From DATGKG01 sp963783145 (GTDB taxonomy: Bacteria; Desulfobacterota; Binatia; Binatales; Binataceae): a stretch of DNA of 64,000 nt. Position numbers and translations under genes: made by a program. The notes beneath the pieces were generated by a model. It saw only the letters and a program-made list of their open reading frames with translations, ran no database searches and had not been told where the DNA came from. This document shows, piece by piece, positions 26,515 to 33,619 of this stretch. The stretch's first letter is position 1, and the number at the start of each line of letters is the position of its first letter. Location: positions 490,673-554,672 of the forward strand of contig CAWAMM010000003.1 in the NCBI GenBank assembly GCA_963783145.1, read 5' to 3'.

Positions 26515-28020
26515 ATGCCGACGATTATTCCATCCTTCCGCAGCGGAGAACCGGTTTCGCTTCGCGACATTCCTGATTTGTCGATTGGAGAATTCAGGAC
26601 CACGATATTCTCGGCGGTGAATGCCGGAAGCAGCTTGGCGGCGCTCTTTGGGATTCCCAGCGACGATCAATCCGTTCAACTCATAGCCGTGCTCGCTGAC
26701 TCGTCTTCTAGTCGGCTGGTGATCCCTCGCACGAAAGTACATGAGTCATATCCGTGCTTGACGCTTGAATGTCCCCAGGCTCATTGGTTCGAGCGTGAAA
26801 TCGCCGAGCAGTGGCAGGTTCGTCCGGAAGGCCACCCCTGGCTGAAGCCGATTCGATTTCAAGCTCCATACCGGTCGGGCCGAGGTTTGTTGCAAGCGCC
26901 CGTTCCTGGTGTGACCGATTTCTTCACAATGACTGGAGAAGAAGTTCACGAGGTCGCGGTAGGACCCGTGCATGCGGGAATAATCGAGCCTGGGCATTTT
27001 CGTTTTCAATGTCACGGCGAGCACGTGTTTCACCTCGAGACAGCGCTTGGCTATCAACATCGCGGAGTCGAACGGGCTCTAGTGGGAGGGCCGGGCAAGC
27101 GCACGATCCATCTGATGGAGACCCTCTGCGGTGATACATCGATTGGACATTCAACTGCATACTGCGAAGCGATCGAAGCATTGTCGGGTGCTGAGGTCTC
27201 CGCGAGAGCGCAAGTATTGCGGGGAATAGCACTGGAGTTGGAGCGCCTTGCAAACCATACCGGCGACCTCGGTGCTCTCGCTGGAGATGTCGGCTACCTG
27301 CCGACCGCGGCATATTGCGGACGGATTCGCGGCGACTTCCTCAACTTGACAGCAATCCTGTGTGGAAGCCGGTTTGGTCGGGGAATGATCCGGCCAGGCG
27401 GCGTTGGATTCGATCTGGAAAAGCACCTTGCTGCTGAGCTGAAGAAACGGTTGGAGCTGGCCATGAAGGACCTGGAAGGCTCGGTCGCCCTGCTATGGGG
27501 TGCGCCGTCGGTTCAGGCACGCTTCGAAGATATTGGGGCAATATCGAGCCAAACATCGCAGGCGCTTGGGCTAGTCGGACCCGCCGCGCGCGCCTGCGGG
27601 ATCGAGCGCGATGTCAGGCAAGATTTCCCGAGCGGAATCTTCAGATTTGCACAGATCCCGATATCTAAGTGGAATAGTGGCGATGTTTTTGCGCGGGCGT
27701 GGGTGAGATGGCTTGAAATTCAGCGATCGGCTGCCTTCCTTCGAGAGCAGCTCAGCTCGATGCCTGGAGGATCAATACGGTCGTCCTCACAACCGCTAGT
27801 CGCTAATAGTCTCGTCGTGTCTTTGCTCGAAGGATGGCGCGGAGAAATCTGCCACGTCGCGGTCACTGACTCTGAGGGACGCTTCGCTCACTACAAGGTT
27901 GTGGATCCTTCTTTCCACAACTGGATGGGACTCGCGATCGCCATGCGCGACCAACAAATCTCCGACTTCCCTCTTTGCAACAAGAGCTTCAACCTCTCGT
28001 ATTGTGGTCACGATCTCTAA
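26515..28020 (+). CDS. hyfG: HyfG-like large subunit lacking most NiFe ligands
   Basis: The 501-residue protein fuses a NuoC-like domain (1-125, with AHWFEREIAEQW and PEGHPWLK) to a NuoD/hydrogenase large-subunit domain with VGPVHAGIIEPGHFRF. In hydrogenases the first NiFe motif is CxxC; here it is C205-G-D-T with the second Cys missing. The C-terminal DPCxxC motif is replaced by DPSFHN (464-469), lacking both cysteines. This pattern is known from Ehr (energy-converting hydrogenase-related) complexes, so H2 chemistry is unlikely and the electron acceptor is unknown. The ATG at 26515 is preferred over a GTG at 26500. Confidence 0.9.
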   Translation: MPTIIPSFRSGEPVSLRDIPDLSIGEFRTTIFSAVNAGSSLAALFGIPSDDQSVQLIAVLADSSSSRLVIPRTKVHESYPCLTLECPQAHWFEREIAEQWQVRPEGHPWLKPIRFQAPYRSGRGLLQAPVPGVTDFFTMTGEEVHEVAVGPVHAGIIEPGHFRFQCHGEHVFHLETALGYQHRGVERALVGGPGKRTIHLMETLCGDTSIGHSTAYCEAIEALSGAEVSARAQVLRGIALELERLANHTGDLGALAGDVGYLPTAAYCGRIRGDFLNLTAILCGSRFGRGMIRPGGVGFDLEKHLAAELKKRLELAMKDLEGSVALLWGAPSVQARFEDIGAISSQTSQALGLVGPAARACGIERDVRQDFPSGIFRFAQIPISKWNSGDVFARAWVRWLEIQRSAAFLREQLSSMPGGSIRSSSQPLVANSLVVSLLEGWRGEICHVAVTDSEGRFAHYKVVDPSFHNWMGLAIAMRDQQISDFPLCNKSFNLSYCGHDL

Positions 28021-28028
28021 GGTAATAA

Positions 28029-28832
28029 ATGCCAAGTCTGCTACTCAGTCGATTGCGTCAGGGAAACCGCACTTTAGCGTTTCCTGAGACCGATCCGGTT
28101 CTGCCTGAGCGATTTCGCGGCCTTCCGACGATTGACCATTCAAAATGTCCGTCGGATTGCACTGGTTGCGCAGATGCTTGCCCGACCGACGCGATCAACA
28201 AGGAGCAAGGTTTCCGGCTCGATCTGGGCCGCTGTCTATTCTGCCCGGAATGTTCCCGCGCATGTCCGGAAGGGGCGATCCAATTCACTCGGCAATATCG
28301 ACTTGCAACCAGCCAGCGCGACGATCTCGTCTTGAAGGAACGGGATAACCTGCATCTCGCCGGGCGCCTTGGCGCGTCGATCTATCGCGTTCTTGGGCGC
28401 TCGCTCAAACTCCGGCAGGTCAGCGCAGGCGGGTGCAACGGGTGCGAAGCCGACGTCAATGTGTTGAACACCGTGGTGTTCGATCTGGGTCGGTTCGGTA
28501 TTCAGTTTGTGGCGTCGCCACGACATGCCGACGGGCTCTTGATCACCGGCGCTATCACTCAAAACATGCGCTTGGCGCTCGAAAAGACCTACGAGGCGGT
28601 TCCGAAACCCAAGATCGTGATAGCTGTCGGTGCGTGCGCAATTTCGGGCGGACCGTTTCGTGATCATCCTGAGGTTATGAATGGCGCAGACAAGCTCCTT
28701 CCCGTGGACCTCTTTGTTCCAGGCTGCCCCCCTCATCCGGTCACCATCCTAGACGGACTTCTACGCCTCCTTGGAAAAATCAAAGATTCAAATCTGAAGT
28801 CCCCGAACGCTTTCAAGCAAGGTTTACGGTAA
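28029..28832 (+). CDS. hyfI: Ferredoxin domain fused to NuoB/HyfI small subunit
   Basis: The 267-residue protein starts with a two-cluster 4Fe-4S ferredoxin domain (residues 35-90: CPSDCTGCADACP and CLFCPECSRACP, one spacing irregular) and continues as a NuoB/hydrogenase small subunit with GGCNGCEADV, AVGACAISGG and PGCPPHP, the four ligands of the proximal 4Fe-4S cluster. It therefore combines HyfH and HyfI roles, passing electrons to the large subunit. It is the last clear subunit gene of the operon, 8 bp after hyfG. Confidence 0.9.
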   Translation: MPSLLLSRLRQGNRTLAFPETDPVLPERFRGLPTIDHSKCPSDCTGCADACPTDAINKEQGFRLDLGRCLFCPECSRACPEGAIQFTRQYRLATSQRDDLVLKERDNLHLAGRLGASIYRVLGRSLKLRQVSAGGCNGCEADVNVLNTVVFDLGRFGIQFVASPRHADGLLITGAITQNMRLALEKTYEAVPKPKIVIAVGACAISGGPFRDHPEVMNGADKLLPVDLFVPGCPPHPVTILDGLLRLLGKIKDSNLKSPNAFKQGLR

Positions 28833-28837
28833 GCACA

Positions 28838-29038
28838 ATGAAGCACAGGATCGAAAGATTCGAAAAAACTTTGCGAGACCGACAAACAGACCTCTGCGAA
28901 GAATGGAGAAGAGCGCATACGTCGCGAGGTCTTCTCGATTCGCCCTGGGAAAAAGAGGTTCGCGATTTCCACGGTGACGGATCTCTTAGCGACGAAGCGT
29001 GGGCACAGTTGCAAGGGTGGAAAACGGGTCAGGACTGA
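28838..29038 (+). CDS. Small charged hypothetical protein after the hyf operon
   Basis: The 66-residue product is rich in Arg, Glu and Asp with one Cys and no recognised domain. It starts 5 bp after hyfI on the same strand, which supports cotranscription. No clear ribosome-binding site is seen. A role in the complex is only suggested by position. Confidence 0.55.
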   Translation: MKHRIERFEKTLRDRQTDLCEEWRRAHTSRGLLDSPWEKEVRDFHGDGSLSDEAWAQLQGWKTGQD

Positions 29039-29169
29039 CGACGCTTCGAGAAATGCGATCGACTTTCATTTGCGGATTTCTAGGTTAAAACGATGACAAC
29101 CATAACGAGTTGTTGAGGCCAAAGTCGCTTTGAGCTTGTGCGGGCAACGAACCAAGGAGAACTACTGAT

Positions 29170-30462
29170 ATTGACCCGATGATCTTGAACCTCGCCGTAG
29201 CGCTCGGCATTGGCCTCCTAGTCGGCGGCGAGCGGGAGCGCCGCAAAGGCGAGGGTCCCGCGCGTTCGCCCGCCGGGATACGAACGTTCACAGTGACCTC
29301 GCTCACGGGTGCGACCAGCCTAATCGTTGGGGGTCAGGGGTTGCTCGCCATCGTGACCGCCGGCGTCATCATATTGACTGCAGCCGCTTATTGGCGCGGA
29401 CACGAAAATGATCCTGGCCTGACGACCGAAATCGCACTGATTTTCACCGCTCTGCTCGGTGGGCTTTCGGTGCAACAACCGGCGCTGGCGGGGGGCCTCG
29501 CGGTTGCTCTTTCAGTTCTTCTTGCTGTCCGCGACCCCCTCCATCGCTTCGTCCGTGCGGTGCTCACAGAAGACGAACTCAATGACGCTTTGATTTTCGC
29601 CAGTGCGACATTAATCGTTCTGCCGCTTGTTCCAGATCGTCCGATGGGGCCGTACGGCGCGCTAAACCCGCACTCGATTTGGATCCTCGTGATTCTGATT
29701 TTGGCTATCAGCGCTGGAGGCTATCTCGCGGTCCGCCTGGTCGGTGCGCGATTCGGACTTCCGATCGCAGGCCTCGCATCAGGCTTCATCTCAAGCACCG
29801 CTACTATTGGCGCAATGGGTGCGCGGGCTTCAAAGGCGACGGTTGTTCTCGCAGCCGCAGTCGCAGGAGCAGCCTTGTCAACTGTTGCGACGATCGTCCA
29901 GATGGCAATCGTTCTCGCTGCAACCAGCTCGACAACTCTTCGAATCATGTCCGTACCCCTGGCCTGCGCCGGCCTAACCGCAGTCACCTACGGGAGCGTT
30001 TTTATGGTTCGTGCTCTGCGGGAGAAGACCGAAGTCGAAGCGCAGAGTGGTCATGCATTCAGCCTGTGGACGGCTCTAATATTTGCGTTGACTCTTTCCA
30101 GCATCCTCGTCGCTTCTGCAGCGCTTCGGGAATGGTTCGGTGAGACAGGTGTTATTTTGGCCGCGGCCGTTGCCGGCTTCGTCGATACGCACGCCGCCGC
30201 AATAGCGGTTGCCTCGCTCGTCGCATCCGGAAGGATGAGTCCGTGCGACGCTATCTTTCCGATTCTGGCCGGGCTATCGACCAATACGATCAGTAAGATG
30301 TTTGTCGCCGGTACCAGTGGAGGACGTTCTTTTGCTCTTCGTGTGATACCAGGATTGATCGCGGTCGCGTCAGCCTCCTGGGCAGGCGCGCTTTATGTTT
30401 CGATTTCGTACTCTAAAGTATTGGTTCTCCTCGAACACATATTGCGCAGATCCACTGTGTAA
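29170..30462 (+). CDS. MgtC/DUF4010 family membrane protein
   Basis: The protein of about 430 residues has an N-terminal MgtC-like domain (NLAVALGIGLLVGGERERRKGEG, then RTFTVTSLTGA) and a C-terminal DUF4010 domain with GLASGFISSTATIGAMGARA. About 12 membrane helices are predicted. Family members affect Mg homeostasis or envelope physiology, but the molecular role is unsettled. The ATG at 29179 lacks a nearby ribosome-binding site; an in-frame ATT at 29170 (giving MDPMILNL) lies about 11 bp after AAGGAG and matches the usual family start, so it is chosen here tentatively. Confidence 0.82.
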   Translation: MDPMILNLAVALGIGLLVGGERERRKGEGPARSPAGIRTFTVTSLTGATSLIVGGQGLLAIVTAGVIILTAAAYWRGHENDPGLTTEIALIFTALLGGLSVQQPALAGGLAVALSVLLAVRDPLHRFVRAVLTEDELNDALIFASATLIVLPLVPDRPMGPYGALNPHSIWILVILILAISAGGYLAVRLVGARFGLPIAGLASGFISSTATIGAMGARASKATVVLAAAVAGAALSTVATIVQMAIVLAATSSTTLRIMSVPLACAGLTAVTYGSVFMVRALREKTEVEAQSGHAFSLWTALIFALTLSSILVASAALREWFGETGVILAAAVAGFVDTHAAAIAVASLVASGRMSPCDAIFPILAGLSTNTISKMFVAGTSGGRSFALRVIPGLIAVASASWAGALYVSISYSKVLVLLEHILRRSTV

Positions 30463-30671
30463 CCGCTTTCTCATGGAGAGCCGCGCCCTTCGAGGACGAT
30501 TTGATGAGTGCGGGATTTAATTGACAAGCGGCGAGTTCGCTTAACCTGGCAGTCGGATGAGCACTCGCAGTTCAAGCCCTAGTTGCCGCCCATGTCGAGC
30601 GATAAACACGACGTGAACCCCCGCAACGCGTTCTCGTTTCCATTGGTTCTGACGCTTCGGGACTGCCTGCC

Positions 30672-30965
30672 TCAAGGGCGTTCGAAAACGTCGCGTGCTA
30701 CGCTGATAACTTCCAGTCGGTCGAAACGTAATTCGCCGTCTATTTCGACCGGATGAACCTTCCCCTCCCGAATCATCCGTAACACGGTCGCGCGATAGCA
30801 GTGCCACGTTTCGATGACTTCGCCAATCGTCAAGGTTGGATGGACCAGATTGGCCGGTACGAAGCACGTGTCGAGTAAGCTGGCGAGCTTTTCCTTGAGA
30901 ACCGCGATACCACGTTCCGAGATTGGTAACGCCGCTTCAGCGTAGAGGGAAATTTGAGATTCCAG
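30672..30965 (-). CDS. Excisionase-like HTH protein, paralogue of 32847-33221
   Basis: A minus-strand frame of 97 codons encodes GIAVLKEKLASLLDTCF, then TLTIGEVIETWHCYRATVLRM, IREGKVHPVEIDGELRFDR and a short tail. It aligns well with the protein at 32847-33221 (shared LLD, TVLRM, HP, DGEL.FDR), so it is a real relative. No ATG, GTG or TTG precedes the conserved part; a TAA lies 4 codons upstream. A CTG at 30965 or an upstream frameshift could supply the start. It may be functional or a slightly truncated copy. Confidence 0.55.
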   Translation of the reverse strand: MESQISLYAEAALPISERGIAVLKEKLASLLDTCFVPANLVHPTLTIGEVIETWHCYRATVLRMIREGKVHPVEIDGELRFDRLEVISVARDVFERP

Positions 30966-31084
30966 CGGCGCTTAGGATTTCCTGGTCTTTCGGCTGCTAT
31001 TGGGAACTGAGTGAGTGACCCGGTCTTGAAGAAGTCTCGCGTCGACCCTGACGTGATAGTTCCACCGGTGGTAGCATTCGGCCC

Positions 31085-31246
31085 ATGTGTACCGATCGGA
31101 TCGAAGAGATGCGGGAAGAGATTCAGACCCTGCTCGATAAGTTCCGAGCGGCCGACACGGCGCAACGGACTCGCATTCTGAAGGAAATCGATTCGTTGGT
31201 CCGCGATATGATGCATCTCGCTGTCTCACGCGATGGACATCGGTAG
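31085..31246 (+). CDS. 53-residue helical protein
   Basis: An ATG at 31085 opens a 53-codon frame reading MCTDRIEEMREEIQTLLDKF and on to the TAG at 31244-31246. The composition (heptad-like Leu/Ile with Arg/Glu) predicts a helical hairpin or coiled coil. It is too short to classify and has only a weak ribosome-binding site. It sits among other small accessory genes. Confidence 0.45.
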   Translation: MCTDRIEEMREEIQTLLDKFRAADTAQRTRILKEIDSLVRDMMHLAVSRDGHR

Positions 31247-31800
31247 GAGTTGGGGCGTTTCGACACAGCACAGAATCGAGCTGCGTCGAAATGGAACGCA
31301 TCAACGCAAAGTTGTCTGTGCAAATCCCTAAACTTTCCTATGGCATCCCGCTTGCGTAAAAAAGTGTGGTTGCTGTTGCGCATGAGAAGATCACTCTGAT
31401 CCGGACAGCGGATTCGCTGTTCAACCTCGAAGCGGGGTTGAGGAGCGTGGGAATTTTGCTTAAACCACCGAGGCCCGATTCTCCAAGTTTCGAGGTGGAC
31501 CACCAAATCGCTGTCGTGCTTGCTACTCTACACGAGGCGAGCGTTAGGTTCGCGGCGCCGGTCGATTTGGAGGCGACATCGCAGTGGTTTTACTGGAACG
31601 AAGTCGCGACACTCCAACCGCGTTGGAGGCATTGAAGGGCGCAGGGATTCAAGCGTGCGCCGAACCCATTATCGCGACTAGATTCCATCACCAGTAACAG
31701 GCAAAGAGCGGAGGCGCCGCCGATTTGCAAGCGAGCCAGCCCCGCGATTCCGGCCCTCCAACCGAAACCCGAATACGCCGCAGCGGTTCGCCGCGTCAGG
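31247..31800. other. 554-bp stretch without a supported gene
   Basis: A GTG-started plus-strand frame at 31366-31635 (89 codons) has a natural-looking composition but no motif, ribosome-binding site or homology I can recall. The remainder shows nothing recognisable. Confidence 0.45.
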
Positions 31801-31971
31801 TTAAGGTCTCCGCAGAATCTCGCGAATCGTCTCCCAAGTCTCGGGGTCGCGCGATTGCGCTTTCGATTTACAGCCGCTGCATAGCGCGATCCGAGTAGCG
31901 CCGTTCGCCCCAACGATGATCAACCCGGTGTGGGGTTCCTCGACCGCGCAGACTTCGCATTTCGCAGACAT
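31801..31971 (-). CDS. 56-residue zinc-binding protein (two CxxC)
   Basis: The product starts MSAKCEVCAVEEPHTG and carries a second pair CSGC 24 residues later, then DPETWETIREIL. The spacing is that of a zinc ribbon or HNH-like knuckle. The ATG at 31971 places the first CxxC at residues 5-8; the frame is open 7 codons further. It belongs to a cluster of small Cys4 and HTH genes typical of integrated elements. Confidence 0.6.
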   Translation of the reverse strand: MSAKCEVCAVEEPHTGLIIVGANGATRIALCSGCKSKAQSRDPETWETIREILRRP

Positions 31972-32060
31972 GTCCAAACACCCGAACAGCAAAAGAAATC
32001 ATCCTCGCTTTGAAATCGTCAGGCGAGTAGAGATTGGAGACGGGAGAGGCCAAAGACACA

Positions 32061-32246
32061 ATGACGGTGGCCGATGTCGCGCGGTATTTTCACGTGAGTC
32101 GGATCACGATTTATCGACTGGTAAAAAAAGGGTTACTGCCGTCGTTCAAGGTGGGCCGCGTCTTGCGCTTCAGTCGAAACGACTTGAAGGCGCTGACCAA
32201 CAGTTCCCCCCTTTTTCCAACTCTTCGAATACGCAGAAGAAAATAG
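32061..32246 (+). CDS. Excisionase-family DNA-binding protein
   Basis: The 61-residue protein is almost wholly a winged helix of the excisionase/MerR type: VADVARYFHVSRITIYRL, KKGLLPSFKVGRVLRFSR and the closing helix NDLKALT. Such proteins act as directionality factors of integrases or as small repressors. The ATG at 32061 has GGAGAGG about 10 bp upstream. Three bases later comes a 34-codon membrane micro-gene, so both are probably on one transcript. Confidence 0.75.
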   Translation: MTVADVARYFHVSRITIYRLVKKGLLPSFKVGRVLRFSRNDLKALTNSSPLFPTLRIRRRK

Positions 32247-32249
32247 ACG

Positions 32250-32354
32250 ATGAACGGAGTAATGAAGCTGGCCTTCTATCTCGCGCTCGCCCTCATAGTC
32301 GCCTATGTGTGGGTGCACTTTGAGGCGCCTACTTGGAATCCTTTTCGTCAGTAA
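32250..32354 (+). CDS. 34-residue single-span membrane microprotein
   Basis: An ATG 3 bp after the excisionase stop opens a 34-codon frame (start MNGVMKLAFYLALALIVAY) with one clear membrane helix and a short polar tail ending WNPFRQ. Tight spacing suggests translational coupling. Function is unknown. Confidence 0.45.
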   Translation: MNGVMKLAFYLALALIVAYVWVHFEAPTWNPFRQ

Positions 32355-32427
32355 ATTCAGAATGAGGACACCGCCAGCTCGTTCGATGTGCTAACTGGCT
32401 AGCGAGCCACTCTGATATGCCTAGTGC

Positions 32428-32604
32428 ATGGCAGCCATCAAAAAACTCTCCCAGGCGGCGCGGTCGTGGATTGAGACCCCCCTTCGGCATCCCTGCGTCC
32501 AATGCAAGGAGCGCATATGCTCTGGCCCGCTGCAACGCTGCGAAGCATGCCGGGCGCGGGCGGCCGAAATCACACGCATCATCCGATCGCGCTTCGTGCA
32601 CTAG
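32428..32604 (+). CDS. 58-residue Cys-rich zinc-knuckle protein
   Basis: The frame from the ATG at 32428 gives MAAIKKLSQAARSW, then HPCVQCKERIC and LQRCEACRAR, with four or five cysteines in two CxxC pairs and a basic helical tail. It looks like a zinc knuckle that binds nucleic acid or protein. The next small gene starts 14 bp later. Confidence 0.5.
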   Translation: MAAIKKLSQAARSWIETPLRHPCVQCKERICSGPLQRCEACRARAAEITRIIRSRFVH

Positions 32605-32618
32605 ATTCGTCGGCGGGG

Positions 32619-32804
32619 ATGCCGGTCTACGAATTCAAGTGTCTGCGTCACGGGTCGTTCTTCAAAACGGCGGCTTGGGACAAGCTGACCGCCCGCTGCT
32701 CCGCCTGCCAGCGACCGTCTTTTCGCGTCTCCGACCAGCCCACGAATGAGAGATCCAGACGAGCCGTTTCGCGCATCAAAATGCGTCGCCGGCCCGCGAC
32801 TTAA
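32619..32804 (+). CDS. 61-residue FmdB-like zinc-ribbon protein
   Basis: The N-terminus MPVYEFKCLRHG resembles FmdB-type zinc ribbons (MPIYEYxCxxCG), with a second cluster CSACQRP. The first pair is CLRHG, so one ligand may be His. The C-terminal tail is Arg/Ser-rich. It lies among the other micro-genes of this accessory stretch. Confidence 0.5.
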   Translation: MPVYEFKCLRHGSFFKTAAWDKLTARCSACQRPSFRVSDQPTNERSRRAVSRIKMRRRPAT

Positions 32805-32846
32805 CAGCCTCTGGCTTCGCGGCGTGCACTCGACTATAGGTGGAAC

Positions 32847-33221
32847 ATGCGTACACAGCGGGTTCTGCTCGGCCAGCTTATAATCGACACAGAACTACCA
32901 ATCGATCTTTTTGCGGAAGTGCCATCCGGCGAAGCAAGTGAGAAAGTTGCGTCTCTCAAGGACCGGCTGGCGTTCCTGCTCGATGCCCGCTTCCATCCCT
33001 CTGATCCGTTACCGCCGCCGCACCTCGGCTCCACCGTCGAGGATGTTGCGGAGCTGCTCCATTGCCGGTGTCGGACGGTGTTGCGGATGGTCAAGCAGGG
33101 CCAACTTCATCCATTCAGCGACGAGGACGGCGAACTGTATTTCGACCGGGAGGAAGTAGCGAAGATCGCCCACGTCCCGCTTAGTCCCACCTTGTCTCGG
33201 CTGGTGCCGCCGAAGGGGTAG
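32847..33221 (+). CDS. Excisionase-like HTH protein
   Basis: The 124-residue protein has a helical N-terminal half (LKDRLAFLLDARF) and a C-terminal winged helix: STVEDVAELLHCRCRTVLRM, VKQGQLHPFSDEDGELYFDR. A related protein is encoded on the opposite strand at 30672-30965. It may be a regulator of the surrounding element. The IS21-interrupted receiver gene lies directly downstream. Confidence 0.7.
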   Translation: MRTQRVLLGQLIIDTELPIDLFAEVPSGEASEKVASLKDRLAFLLDARFHPSDPLPPPHLGSTVEDVAELLHCRCRTVLRMVKQGQLHPFSDEDGELYFDREEVAKIAHVPLSPTLSRLVPPKG

Positions 33222-33284
33222 GAGTGCGGCGCCCGCGACGCGCTCAGTTTCCGAATCACACTCAGCGATCTCCAACTGAGATGG

Positions 33285-33536
33285 CTAGGTTGGTTCCCGC
33301 GTGCCGCTTGCGGTGTGATCGTGTAATCCTGTCAGACCATCACCTGTCGGTCGATCCGGCCCACGCTTCATGACGACCTGATGGATGGCTTGAATGACCC
33401 GCGCTTTTTTTACCGGCTTCGCCACGTGCAAGTCGCACCCGGCCTCGAGGCTTCTCACTTGCTCCTCTCGGAGCGCTGACGCGGTCAACGCGATAATCGG
33501 CGTGGCGGTCCGCGCTTGCGCGCGTGATTTCGATAC
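33285..33536 (-). pseudogene. Response-regulator receiver domain, cut by IS21
   Basis: The minus strand encodes the C-terminal half of a receiver domain, as in hybrid kinases: TPIIALTASALREEQ, SLEAGCDLHVAKPVKKAR with the conserved Lys in AKPVKK, then a short tail. The N-terminal half with the phospho-Asp is missing because the IS21 left end begins at 33537. The rest of the gene is not found on the far side of the element, so more than a simple insertion has happened. Confidence 0.8.
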
Positions 33537-33575
33537 TGTGAGACGGCCCACTTCGATGCTGTAGATTGGCCCACC
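33537..33575. repeat. IS21-type left-end double repeat
   Basis: Two copies of TGT-N5-GGCCCAC occur 23 bp apart: 33537-33551 and 33560-33574. Paired terminal repeats beginning TGT are characteristic of IS21-family ends. They place the left boundary of the element at 33537, inside the receiver-domain gene. Confidence 0.65.
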
Positions 33576-33619
33576 CTCCTTAAGCCGGTGCATCCTGCTG
33601 ATTGAGCAGGAGGCCGGGG

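Noticed and set aside
26515..28020. Operon considered to be a true hydrogen-evolving hydrogenase-4
   Set aside because: The NiFe ligand cysteines are largely missing, so an Ehr-type complex is the better reading.
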